A stretch of DNA of 7,421 bases from Bacillota bacterium (GCA_019137115.1 JAGVSV010000251.1:1-7421); one strand, 5' to 3'. Positions 1-6,867 are shown, numbered from the stretch's first letter. Notes: generated by a model not told the origin, from the sequence alone. Translations and numbers: made by a program.

Positions 1-1
1 G

Positions 2-1063
2 TGTGCCAACAACTGCATTTTCTGCTTCGTGGACCAGATGCCGCCGGGCATGCGGCCCACGCTGTATGTCAAGGATGACGACTGGCGGCTGTCGCTGATG
101 ATGGGCAACTATGTGACGCTGACCAATGTGGGCGAGCGCGAATTTGATCGCATCATCGCGCGGCGGGCAACTCCGCTGTATGTGTCGGTGCACGCCACCG
201 ATGTGGACGTACGCAAAAAGTTGATGGGCAACGAGCGTGCCGGCGATATCATGCGCAGGCTTCGTCGCTTGAAACGGGAGGACATGTCGTTCCATACGCA
301 GGTGGTGCTGTGTCCGGGCGTCAATGACGGCTCCGTGTTGGAGCAGACGCTGACGGATCTGCTCACGCTTGTCCCCCTCGTGCTGTCCATCGCGCTGGTG
401 CCTGTGGGCCTGACCAGGTACCGTCAGGCGTTGCCACAGGTGCGTGCGTATACATCGGAGGAGGCCCGGGATGTGATCGCCCTGGCGGATCAGTACGCCC
501 AGGAAGCAGTGACACGAACCGGCTCCCGCCTGATCTATGCGGCCGATGAGTTCTATTGTTTGACGGGTGCGGAGGTGCCGGACGTGGCGTACTACGAAGG
601 GTTTCCACAACTGGAAAACGGGGTTGGCATGATCCGGCAGTTTGAGGATGATCTGCGCGAAGCACATGCTGCCGCGCCCGAAACTGGGACACGGGCGGCG
701 TCGGCGACCCTCGCCTGCGGCACTTCGATCGCGCCCTATATGCGCCGCTGGATGGCAGACTATGCGCCCGAAGGCGTTCGCGTCCATGTGTTTCCAGTGG
801 ATAACGCGTTCTTTGGGGACACCGTGACGGTTTCCGGGCTGCTGACGGGGCAGGACCTTGCCAAACAGCTGTCAAAAGACACGGTCAGAGGCCCCGTGTT
901 GCTGCCCGCTACGATGCTGAACAGCGACCGGACGATGTTCCTGGACAACATGACGCCCGACGAGCTCAGCGCCGCCCTCGACCGAACGGTACGCATTGTG
1001 GATGCCCATGGCGACGCGCTGTATGCTGCCCTGATGAACCTAAAGGAGCCCCTGGATGACTGA
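2..1063 (+). CDS. DUF512 radical SAM protein, 5'-truncated
   Basis: The reading frame is already open at base 2, so the true start lies upstream. The first visible residues are CANNCIFCF, giving a CxxxCxxC cluster (Cys codons at 2, 14 and 23) typical of radical SAM enzymes that bind a 4Fe-4S cluster. It is followed by the family-typical stretches DQMPPGMR, LYVKDDDWRLS, GNYVTLTN and SVHATD, and later by EFY and FPQLENGVG, which mark the DUF512 C-terminal domain. The 353 residues seen fit a family usually near 430-450 residues, so roughly 80-100 residues are missing, expected to hold a PDZ-like domain. The reaction and substrate of this family are not established. The end overlaps der by 8 bases, so the two are probably co-translated. 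The family call is firm; the function is unknown. Confidence 0.93.
   Translation, partial: CANNCIFCFVDQMPPGMRPTLYVKDDDWRLSLMMGNYVTLTNVGEREFDRIIARRATPLYVSVHATDVDVRKKLMGNERAGDIMRRLRRLKREDMSFHTQVVLCPGVNDGSVLEQTLTDLLTLVPLVLSIALVPVGLTRYRQALPQVRAYTSEEARDVIALADQYAQEAVTRTGSRLIYAADEFYCLTGAEVPDVAYYEGFPQLENGVGMIRQFEDDLREAHAAAPETGTRAASATLACGTSIAPYMRRWMADYAPEGVRVHVFPVDNAFFGDTVTVSGLLTGQDLAKQLSKDTVRGPVLLPATMLNSDRTMFLDNMTPDELSAALDRTVRIVDAHGDALYAALMNLKEPLDD
1042..1048 (+). promoter_or_regulatory. Ribosome binding site for der
   Basis: AAAGGAG lies 7 bases before the ATG at 1056 and inside the end of the DUF512 gene. It supports the ATG at 1056 as the der start, and so the 8-base gene overlap. Confidence 0.8.
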
Positions 1064-2396
1064 TGTCAAGCCCCTGGTCGCCATTGTGGGGCGGCCAAAT
1101 GTCGGCAAATCTACCTTCTTCAACAAAATTGCCGGGCAGCGCATCGCCATTGTGCAGGACACGCCAGGCGTCACGCGCGACCGGATTTATGCGGATACTG
1201 AATGGACGGGACGCGCTTTTACGCTGATTGATACCGGCGGCATCGACACCGAGAGTGAAGATGTATTGTATGTGCAGATGAAAAAGCAGGCCGAGATCGC
1301 GATAGATACCGCCGATGTGATTTGCTTTTTCGCGGACGCCCGGACCGGACTGATGCACCAGGATGTGGAGATCGCGCAGCTCCTGCGCCGCTCCAAAAAG
1401 CCCGTGATCCCGGTGATCAACAAAGTGGATTCCCCCAATCAGGAGGAAACGCTGTACGAATACTACGAGCTGGGGCTGGGCGAACCCATCGGCATCTCCA
1501 GCACCAACATGCTGGGCTTTGGCGATCTGCTGGACGAGATTGTGCGCAACCTTCCCGAACGGGAGGCGCCAGAGGAGTTCGCGGATCAGCCCATCCATCT
1601 GGCGCTGGTGGGGCGCCCCAACGTGGGGAAAAGCAGCCTGACCAACCGGCTATTGATGCAGGAGCGCGTGATGGTCAGCGACATCCCCGGCACCACGCGG
1701 GACGCGGTGGACACGCCGTTCACCCGCGAGGATGGCACCCGGTTTATCATCATCGACACGGCAGGCATCCGCCGAAAGCGCGCCATTGAGGACGAAAGCG
1801 TAGAGCGCTACAGCGTGCTGCGCAGCATTGCCGCCATCCGGCGGTGCGATGTGGCGCTGTTGATCATCGACGCGCAGGACGGCGTCACTGAACAGGACCT
1901 GCGCATCGCCGGTATCATCAAGGATGAGAACAAAGCGATGGCGATTATCATCAACAAGTGGGATGCGGTAGAGAAGGACACCGGCTTTTACGAGCAGTAT
2001 GAAAAGGATGTCCTGGAGCAGCTCAAATTCGTGGCTTACGCGCCGCTGGTGTTTGTTTCGGCGATTACCGGGCAGCGCCTGAACCAGATCTGGACGGTGG
2101 TGGACCGCGTGTACGCACAGTACACCCGGCGCATCCCCACCGGCGTGCTCAACGACGTGATCGGCGATGCGCAGGTTGCGCTCCAGCCCCCGATGACCGG
2201 CGGCCGACGCCTGCGCATCTACTATTGCACGCAACCGACTAGCAGCCCACCCACGATCCTGCTGTTTGTGAACGACAGCGAACTGATGCATTTTTCCTAC
2301 GAACGGTACCTGGAAAACCAGTTGCGCAAGGCGTTCGGGCTGGAAGGGACGCCCGTACGCCTGTTGATGCGCCAGGGAAAGGAAGACGGCGCGTAA
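1056..2396 (+). CDS. der: Ribosome assembly GTPase Der (EngA)
   Basis: Der is an essential GTPase with two tandem G domains that binds the 50S subunit and assists its late assembly in the cytoplasm. Both G domains are complete. The first has GRPNVGKS (residues 12-19), DTGG (59-62) and NKVD (122-125). The second has GRPNVGKS (186-193), DTAG (234-237) and NKWD (300-303). The last ~90 residues match the KH-like C-terminal domain, including the typical RRLRIYYCTQ segment. The length of 446 residues is normal (usual 435-450). The ATG start is supported by AAAGGAG upstream. The gene overlaps DUF512 by 8 bases and plsY by 1 base (TAATG), placing it mid-operon. No key residue is missing. Confidence 0.98.
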   Translation: MTDVKPLVAIVGRPNVGKSTFFNKIAGQRIAIVQDTPGVTRDRIYADTEWTGRAFTLIDTGGIDTESEDVLYVQMKKQAEIAIDTADVICFFADARTGLMHQDVEIAQLLRRSKKPVIPVINKVDSPNQEETLYEYYELGLGEPIGISSTNMLGFGDLLDEIVRNLPEREAPEEFADQPIHLALVGRPNVGKSSLTNRLLMQERVMVSDIPGTTRDAVDTPFTREDGTRFIIIDTAGIRRKRAIEDESVERYSVLRSIAAIRRCDVALLIIDAQDGVTEQDLRIAGIIKDENKAMAIIINKWDAVEKDTGFYEQYEKDVLEQLKFVAYAPLVFVSAITGQRLNQIWTVVDRVYAQYTRRIPTGVLNDVIGDAQVALQPPMTGGRRLRIYYCTQPTSSPPTILLFVNDSELMHFSYERYLENQLRKAFGLEGTPVRLLMRQGKEDGA

Positions 2397-3004
2397 TGAT
2401 CCTCACATATCTATTGGTTGTGGTGGGTGGTTACCTGTTGGGGTGTTTCTCCACCGGGCTGCTGGTGGCCGGGCGGCGGCATGTGGACATCCGCTCGCTG
2501 GGCAGCAAAAGCACCGGGGCGACCAACGTGACCCGTGTGATGGGCATCCGGTCAGGCCTGATCACGTTCATTGGCGACATGGCAAAAGCAGCGCTGGCCG
2601 TGGGATTGGGCACCTGGCTGGCGGGACGCGACGGCGCGATGCTGGCGGGGTTGGCCGTGGTGGTGGGTCACAACTGGCCTGTTTTCCACAATTTTCGTGG
2701 CGGCAAGGGGGTGGCCTGTTCGTTGGCGGTGCTGGTGCTGATCTTTCCGATCGAAACGCTGATCGGCGGCGCGGTGGCTTTGGCCGCGATTGCCATCACC
2801 CGCTATGTTTCCCTGGGCAGCCTGCTGCTGATCAGCGTGACAACCGTTGCCATCCTGTTCCGCCAGCCGTTCTGGCCGGCCGGGTGCTGGGCGCTGGTGC
2901 TGACCGCGCTGGGCGTCATCCGCCACCGCAGCAATATCCAGCGTCTGGTGGAAGGACGGGAGAACCGGTTTACGCCCACCGCAGAGGGCAAGAACGTCCC
3001 GTAA
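2396..3004 (+). CDS. plsY: Acyl-phosphate glycerol-3-phosphate acyltransferase PlsY
   Basis: PlsY is an inner-membrane enzyme that moves an acyl group from acyl-phosphate (made by PlsX) to glycerol-3-phosphate, the first step of phosphatidic acid synthesis. The 202-residue protein is the usual size and has several hydrophobic segments (about 3-25, 52-76, 80-98, 109-137, 141-158, 161-177). The family motifs are present: a serine/glycine-rich loop with GATN (residues 36-44), GHNWPVFHNFRGGKGVA (91-107) and RHRSNIQRLVEGRE (176-189). The first loop reads GSKSTGATN where GSGNxGATN is commoner. The ATG overlaps the der stop codon by one base, with AGGAAG (2380-2385) upstream, so translation is likely coupled. 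plsY next to der is a common Firmicutes arrangement; gpsA, often next, is absent here. Confidence 0.96.
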   Translation: MILTYLLVVVGGYLLGCFSTGLLVAGRRHVDIRSLGSKSTGATNVTRVMGIRSGLITFIGDMAKAALAVGLGTWLAGRDGAMLAGLAVVVGHNWPVFHNFRGGKGVACSLAVLVLIFPIETLIGGAVALAAIAITRYVSLGSLLLISVTTVAILFRQPFWPAGCWALVLTALGVIRHRSNIQRLVEGRENRFTPTAEGKNVP

Positions 3005-3014
3005 CGCGGCAGCA

Positions 3015-3043
3015 TTGACGGAAACATGGGTCAAACCTATAAT
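3015..3043 (+). promoter_or_regulatory. Sigma-A type promoter for tyrS
   Basis: TTGACG (3015-3020) and a perfect TATAAT (3038-3043) are separated by 17 bases, close to the housekeeping consensus. Transcription should start near 3050, giving a leader of about 40 bases before the tyrS ATG. A short inverted repeat, TTGAC (3015-3019) and GTCAA (3030-3034), lies within it, but arms of only 5 bases are weak evidence for an operator. No terminator separates plsY from this promoter, so read-through from the upstream operon is also possible. Confidence 0.8.
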
Positions 3044-3058
3044 CACTTGTGAATAAAT

Positions 3059-3077
3059 CGGCGGTGGACAACCGCCG
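3059..3077 (+). promoter_or_regulatory. Leader hairpin upstream of the tyrS Shine-Dalgarno
   Basis: CGGCGGT (3059-3065) pairs perfectly with ACCGCCG (3071-3077) around a 5-base loop. The hairpin ends one base before the ribosome binding site GGGAGGT (3079-3085), which runs into TTTTT before the ATG. It could influence ribosome access, or be a stabilising 5' hairpin. The T run starts about 7 bases after the stem, so it does not have the layout of an intrinsic terminator. The pairing is seen directly; any regulatory role is inference. Confidence 0.45.
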
Positions 3078-3078
3078 C

Positions 3079-3085
3079 GGGAGGT
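3079..3085 (+). promoter_or_regulatory. Ribosome binding site fixing the tyrS start
   Basis: GGGAGGT ends 5 bases before the ATG at 3091. It selects this ATG over an in-frame GTG at 3049, which lies at the predicted transcription start and has no ribosome binding site. Confidence 0.85.
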
Positions 3086-3090
3086 TTTTT

Positions 3091-4320
3091 ATGGCACATG
3101 TGCTGGATATACTGGCCGAACGGGGACTGCTTGCACAGATCACCTTCAAGGAGGAGCTGTACAAGCAGCTGGAGCGTGAGCCGACGACCTTTTATATCGG
3201 CTTTGACCCCACTGCCGCCAGCCTGCACTTTGGCCACTTCATTCCCCTACTGGCCATGATGCACATGCAGGCCGCGGGTCACCGGCCCATTGCGCTGGTG
3301 GGCGGCGGCACCGCCATGATCGGCGACCCGAGCGGCAAAAGCGACATCCGCAAAATGCTCGCCGAGGAGGACATCGCCGCTCATATGGTGGGCATCCGGC
3401 AGCAGCTGGGGCGTTTCCTCAACTTTGATCAGGGCAAGGCGCTGATGGTCAACAACCAGGATTGGCTTTCAAAGCTTCAATATATTCCCTTTATCCGTGA
3501 TATCGGTGTGCATTTTTCCGTCAACCGCATGCTGGCGGCCGAATGCTACAAGCAGCGCCTGGAAACCGGCCTTACGTTCCTGGAGTTCAACTACATGCTG
3601 ATGCAGGCGTTTGACTTCCTGCAGCTGTACCGCGAGCACAACTGCAAGCTGCAGATGGGCGGCGATGACCAGTGGAGCAACATGCTGGCCGGCGCTGACC
3701 TGATCCGCCGGAAAGAGCGCGGCGAAGCCTATGCCTGCACGTTCAACCTGCTGCTCAACCACGAAGGCACAAAAATGGGCAAAACCGAGAAGGGCGCCCT
3801 GTGGCTGGACAGCGAACTGTGCTCTCCGTATGAGTTCTACCAGTACTGGCGCAATGTGGCCGATCAGGACACCCCCAAATGCCTGTCCATGCTGACGTTC
3901 CTGCCGATGGACGAGGTGCGCCGCTTAAGTGCGCTGACCGGCAGCGGAATCAACGAAGCCAAAGCCGTGCTGGCCTATGAATGCACGAAACTGGTGCATG
4001 GCCAGGAGGAAGCCCAGAAAGCCCAGCAGGCGTCCGCGGCGCTGTTTGCCGGCGGCAGTGCCAGCGACGATGTGCCCACGTATGCCTGGCCGCGCGCAGA
4101 GCGCGAGGCGGACGCGCGGCTCACCACGCTGCTGCATTTGTGCGGGCTGTGTTCCAGCCGCAGCGAAGCCCGCAAGGTGGTGCAGCAGGGCGGCGCGGTA
4201 TGCAACGAGCAGAAGATCACCGATGTGGACTACCAAGTGGATGTGAGCAGCATCGGCACCGATGGAATATTGCTGCGCAAGGGGAAGAAAAACTATTGCA
4301 GAGTGATCCTCAAGGACTGA
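3091..4320 (+). CDS. tyrS: Tyrosyl-tRNA synthetase
   Basis: This is the class I enzyme that charges tRNA-Tyr with tyrosine in the cytoplasm. The 409-residue protein resembles the E. coli TyrS type in length and sequence. The nucleotide-binding HIGH motif is HFGH (residues 46-49), after the tyrosine-pocket segment FYIGFDPTAASLH. QMGGDDQWSN (188-197) is the conserved tyrosine-site loop, and KMGKT (228-232) is the KMSKS equivalent, in the variant form normal for TyrRS. An S4-like RNA-binding domain occupies about 341-400 and ends in the typical LLRKGKKNYC. The ATG at 3091 is chosen because GGGAGG precedes it and a near-consensus promoter lies just upstream. The leader is too short for a T-box riboswitch. 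The IMPACT-family gene starts within its 3' end. Confidence 0.97.
   Translation: MAHVLDILAERGLLAQITFKEELYKQLEREPTTFYIGFDPTAASLHFGHFIPLLAMMHMQAAGHRPIALVGGGTAMIGDPSGKSDIRKMLAEEDIAAHMVGIRQQLGRFLNFDQGKALMVNNQDWLSKLQYIPFIRDIGVHFSVNRMLAAECYKQRLETGLTFLEFNYMLMQAFDFLQLYREHNCKLQMGGDDQWSNMLAGADLIRRKERGEAYACTFNLLLNHEGTKMGKTEKGALWLDSELCSPYEFYQYWRNVADQDTPKCLSMLTFLPMDEVRRLSALTGSGINEAKAVLAYECTKLVHGQEEAQKAQQASAALFAGGSASDDVPTYAWPRAEREADARLTTLLHLCGLCSSRSEARKVVQQGGAVCNEQKITDVDYQVDVSSIGTDGILLRKGKKNYCRVILKD
4279..4287 (+). promoter_or_regulatory. Possible ribosome binding site for the IMPACT gene
   Basis: AAGGGGAAG lies inside the end of tyrS, 8 bases before an in-frame TTG at 4296. It is the best Shine-Dalgarno-like sequence near the start of the IMPACT gene and is the main reason for preferring that TTG. 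The match is imperfect, so this is tentative. Confidence 0.4.
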
Positions 4321-4964
4321 ACCTCCGCGCGTTCCGCACGCTGGCCAAGCCCGCGGAAACCGAGACCGTGATCAAAAAAAGCCGCTTCATCGGCTGCGCG
4401 TCGCCGACGCCGGACGAGGAGGCGGCGCTTTCTTTTTTGAAAAGCGTCAAGGCGGCGCATCCTTTGGCTTCCCACCATTGCCATGCCTATGTGCTGGGCG
4501 CGAACGGCGCCGCCACCCGCTTTTCCGATGATGGGGAGCCTTCCGGCACCGCGGGCAAACCCATCCTGGAGGTGCTCAAGAACCAGGATATAACCAATGC
4601 CTGCGTGGTGGTGGTGCGATACTTTGGCGGCACGCTGTTGGGGCGCGGCGGCCTGGTGCGCGCCTATTCCGGGGCGTGTGCTGCAGCTGTGTCGCTATCC
4701 GGCATTGCCACCGAAGAGCCCAGCGGCATTATCCAGGCGGACCTTCCCTATGCCTTGTGGGACAAGGTGCAGTTCGCCATGAAATCACTGCCCGTGCAGC
4801 TGGGCGAAGCCGCCTATTCCGAGCACGTTTCATTCGATTTTCTAGTGCGGCTGAAGGATTTGGACGCGGTTATGAACGCGCTGACAGACGCAACCGAGGG
4901 GCGCATCCAGATGGACCTGGCAGAGCGCCTGTATTCCCAGTGGCTGGTTGATCAGAGCACATAG
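4296..4964 (+). CDS. IMPACT/YigZ family protein (YvyE-like)
   Basis: This belongs to the UPF0029/IMPACT family (E. coli YigZ, B. subtilis YvyE). The eukaryotic relative IMPACT affects translation control through GCN1/GCN2; the bacterial role is not settled. Counting from the TTG at 4296, the 222-residue protein has TVIKKSRFIG (24-33), HHCHAYVLG (60-68), FSDDGEPSGTAGKP (76-89) and VVVRYFGGTLLGRGGLVRAY (105-124), all family hallmarks. A C-terminal DUF1949-like domain covers about 145-205. The start is uncertain: no in-frame ATG occurs before residue 162. Candidates are TTG 4296, CTG 4317 (overlapping the tyrS stop, giving 215 residues) and GTG 4368 (198 residues). Residues 10-25 align with the usual family N-terminus, arguing against GTG. 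The gene probably shares the tyrS transcript, and its end overlaps the opposing phosphatase gene by 13 bases. Confidence 0.9.
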   Translation: MQSDPQGLNLRAFRTLAKPAETETVIKKSRFIGCASPTPDEEAALSFLKSVKAAHPLASHHCHAYVLGANGAATRFSDDGEPSGTAGKPILEVLKNQDITNACVVVVRYFGGTLLGRGGLVRAYSGACAAAVSLSGIATEEPSGIIQADLPYALWDKVQFAMKSLPVQLGEAAYSEHVSFDFLVRLKDLDAVMNALTDATEGRIQMDLAERLYSQWLVDQST

Positions 4965-5782
4965 TCGTAGAGCGCCTTGGCGACGCCATCCTGTGTGTTG
5001 GAGGCGGTGACGACCTTGGCGATGGCTTTCACATGCGGTTCGGCGTTTTCCATCGCTACGCTCAGCCCGGCTTCCATCAGCATGGGGATGTCATTGTCCT
5101 GGTCGCCCAGCGCCATCGTTTCGCTCAGCGGGATGCCGTGGTAATCGGCCAGCTCTTTTAATCCCGTGGCTTTGTCAATGCCGGGGGGCATGATTTCGAT
5201 ATTTGTGTTGCTGGACTGGGTCAGCTGAATGGATGACACGCCCTGCAGGCGCCCACGGATCGTTTCCAGCGAGGCGAACCCCGGCGCGGTATACACATAA
5301 TATTTGAACACATCCTCTTCCAGCGCCCGCCTGCACGCGTCCAGCCCGAAATGATAGCTGACGCCGGCTTCGCTGATCAGGCGGCTGCCGTACTTGGTCT
5401 GGGAATGATGGACGTGGTTTGCCTTGCGCGTGATCACGGTTTTGCGGCCGAACAAAAAGTATAGCGCGCCGATCTCCTCCAGCATGTGAAACACCGTAAG
5501 CGCCGTGTCCGGCGGCATCGGGTGCGCCACAATCAGGTCACCATAGGTGCGCTCGGTGATGCACCCGCCGTTGAGCGCGATGATCGGGCACTCCAGGCCG
5601 CCGTCGCGCGCCGTGATCGCGGCATTCTCCGGGAAACGGCCCGAACAGATCGCGAAAATGACGCCTTTCTCCTGTGCGGCATGAATGGCTCGGGTATTGC
5701 CCTGGGATACCTCGCTGGCATCGTTGAGCAGCGTACCATCCATATCGGCCGCCACCAGGCGGATCGTCGGTCGGTTGGTCAT
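4952..5782 (-). CDS. Cof-type HAD-IIB phosphatase
   Basis: This is a haloacid dehalogenase superfamily hydrolase of the Cof/YidA type, cytoplasmic magnesium-dependent enzymes that remove phosphate from small molecules such as sugar phosphates or cofactor precursors; the substrate cannot be read from sequence. The 276-residue protein has motif I DMDGT (13-17, with D13 the expected nucleophile and D15 the acid/base), motif II serine S47 in ICSGR, motif III lysine near K204, and motif IV GDQDND (226-231). The region between motifs II and III is the size of a type IIB cap. The ATG overlaps the stop of rluA as ATGA, with AAGGAGG (5793-5799) placed 10 bases before, so it is the second gene of a two-gene operon. 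Its end overlaps the convergent IMPACT gene by 13 bases, and no terminator is visible. Confidence 0.94.
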   Translation of the reverse strand: MTNRPTIRLVAADMDGTLLNDASEVSQGNTRAIHAAQEKGVIFAICSGRFPENAAITARDGGLECPIIALNGGCITERTYGDLIVAHPMPPDTALTVFHMLEEIGALYFLFGRKTVITRKANHVHHSQTKYGSRLISEAGVSYHFGLDACRRALEEDVFKYYVYTAPGFASLETIRGRLQGVSSIQLTQSSNTNIEIMPPGIDKATGLKELADYHGIPLSETMALGDQDNDIPMLMEAGLSVAMENAEPHVKAIAKVVTASNTQDGVAKALYDYVL

Positions 5783-6669
5783 GAATGGGTGTCCTCCTTA
5801 ACAAACGTATCCAGGGAAAACGGCGCGTCCACGCGGAACTCCTGGCCTGTCAGGTGCGCAAGCGGCGCTCTCATGATGCCCATGGTGAGCCCGCACGCGC
5901 ACAGGCACAGCCGGTTGGCGCGGTACCTGCGGTTCTCCGCCCGGTTTCCGTACAGGTCATCCCCCAACACCGGGTGCCCGAGGAACGCAAGGTGCGCCCG
6001 GATCTGGTGGGTGCGGCCGGTGTGCAAGGTGATCGCAAGCAGCGACAGCCCTCCCCCGCTACCCAGCGTATCATACGCCGTCCGAATCTGCCGCGCACCC
6101 GGTAGCGCGCTGCGCACCACCCGCACCCTGGCATGGACGGCGTCCTTGATCAAAAAGGCGGTCCGGTCGGCGTGGGCAGGGTCAGGCGTTCCTGTCACAA
6201 TGGCTAGATATTGCTTGCCAATTTCCCCGTCTTGCATCGCAACACCAACAGCGTCTGCGGCCGCCTGCGACTTGGACAGCAGGATCAACCCGCTGGTTTG
6301 GTTGTCCAGCCGATGGCACAAAATGGGCTGGTACGAGCCGGCTGCAAATTCTTCGGCCCAGGATACAAGCGAAAACGGGCTCAAGGCGTTGCGGTCGCTG
6401 ATCACATTGGCGGGTTTGTTGCACACCAGCACCTGCTCGTCCTCGTACACAACGGGCAGGTCCGCGCGTTTCCAACCTGTATAAATAACCACCGCATCGC
6501 CCGGCGCAAGCACATGGTTGCCGTCCACACGGGCATCCTGCACCCGCACCTGCCGCTGCTTGAAGGCCTCCCGCAACACCCAGTCCGGCGCGGTTGGAAG
6601 CGCCAGCCGCACGAACCTGCGCACCGGCATCCCTTGCCCGGCTTGCACTATAAACGTATACCGATTCAT
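5779..6669 (-). CDS. RluA-family pseudouridine synthase
   Basis: RluA-family enzymes convert specific uridines in rRNA or tRNA to pseudouridine. From the ATG at 6669 the protein has 296 residues, the normal size. An S4-like RNA-binding domain is likely at about 14-60. The catalytic motif is CHRLDNQTSGLIL (118-130) with D122 the expected nucleophile, and the C-terminal motif LHTGRTHQIRAHLAFLGHPV (215-234) followed by LGDDLYG is clear. The frame stays open upstream to 7071, but that part crosses the promoter and the opposing transporter gene. The ATG at 6669 is chosen because AAAGGA sits 6 bases before it and the family N-terminus begins there. It overlaps the downstream phosphatase gene by 4 bases. 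Whether it acts as RluA, RluC, RluD or another member cannot be told here. Confidence 0.94.
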   Translation of the reverse strand: MNRYTFIVQAGQGMPVRRFVRLALPTAPDWVLREAFKQRQVRVQDARVDGNHVLAPGDAVVIYTGWKRADLPVVYEDEQVLVCNKPANVISDRNALSPFSLVSWAEEFAAGSYQPILCHRLDNQTSGLILLSKSQAAADAVGVAMQDGEIGKQYLAIVTGTPDPAHADRTAFLIKDAVHARVRVVRSALPGARQIRTAYDTLGSGGGLSLLAITLHTGRTHQIRAHLAFLGHPVLGDDLYGNRAENRRYRANRLCLCACGLTMGIMRAPLAHLTGQEFRVDAPFSLDTFVKEDTHS

Positions 6670-6675
6670 GCGTTG

Positions 6676-6681
6676 TCCTTT
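6676..6681 (-). promoter_or_regulatory. Ribosome binding site fixing the rluA-type start
   Basis: Read on the - strand, AAAGGA lies 6 bases before the ATG at 6669. It decides this start over the longer upstream open frame. Confidence 0.75.
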
Positions 6682-6709
6682 CTGTGTGCTTGCGGCGCTG
6701 GCCGCATCC

Positions 6710-6737
6710 ATTATAGATCGGCTGCCGGTCAAGTCAA
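6710..6737 (-). promoter_or_regulatory. Promoter for the pseudouridine synthase-phosphatase operon
   Basis: On the - strand, TTGACT (6732-6737) and a perfect TATAAT (6710-6715) are separated by 16 bases, close to the sigma-A consensus. Transcription would start near 6703, giving a leader of about 34 bases. A 6-base-pair hairpin with a 4-base loop (TGCGGC 6691-6696, GCCGCA 6701-6706) straddles the expected start site. Confidence 0.75.
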
Positions 6738-6792
6738 GGCGGCATCCGTTGACCGCTTTATCGCGCGAAAACGAAAAATGTACAAGGATTGT

Positions 6793-6820
6793 GTTGCATA
6801 AATGTACCACTTCCTGTAAT
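6793..6820 (+). promoter_or_regulatory. Weak promoter candidate for the substrate-binding protein
   Basis: GTTGCA (6793-6798) and TGTAAT (6815-6820) are 16 bases apart, upstream of the + strand gene. The -35 match is poor. A better -35-like TTGACC (6749-6754) has no matching -10 at the right distance. This is the best candidate I see, not a firm call. Confidence 0.25.
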
Positions 6821-6849
6821 CTGTCTGCATCTGCCCCAGGGCGGAGAAG

Positions 6850-6856
6850 AAGGAGG
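6850..6856 (+). promoter_or_regulatory. Ribosome binding site of the substrate-binding protein
   Basis: AAGGAGG is a full anti-16S match, 11 bases before the ATG at 6868. The spacing is slightly long, but the signal peptide beginning at this ATG confirms the start. Confidence 0.8.
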
Positions 6857-6867
6857 CGTATTCCCTT

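Larger units (their letters stand above)
6670..6867. other. Divergent intergenic region
   Basis: These 198 bases separate the - strand rluA-type gene from the + strand substrate-binding protein gene and contain no credible gene. They hold the promoter of the - strand operon, the GGTCAA/TTGACC inverted repeat (6727-6732 and 6749-6754), and a more AT-rich part around 6760-6820. There, AAATGTAC occurs twice (6776-6783 and 6800-6807), starting 24 bases apart. The repeats are short and could be chance, but they sit where an operator for the transport gene would be expected. Confidence 0.5.

Noticed and set aside
966..1598. A 210-codon - strand frame over der (and a similar one at 1650-2291)
   Set aside because: Both are antisense to the highly conserved der coding sequence and show no family features.
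3059..3090. Intrinsic terminator or attenuator before tyrS
   Set aside because: The stem is followed by CGGGAGG before the T run, so the U tract is not next to the hairpin, and the T run abuts the start codon.
4287..4293. G AAA AAC as a -1 frameshift site fusing TyrRS to the IMPACT protein
   Set aside because: The shift would lead into the IMPACT frame, but the heptamer is imperfect for slippage in the first position, TyrRS ends normally after its S4 domain, and no stimulatory structure is evident.
5486..6484. A 332-codon open frame on the + strand
   Set aside because: It lies antisense to the phosphatase and pseudouridine synthase genes, whose families are clear. The product is rich in Arg, Ser and Pro with no recognisable domain, as expected for a shadow frame in high-GC DNA.
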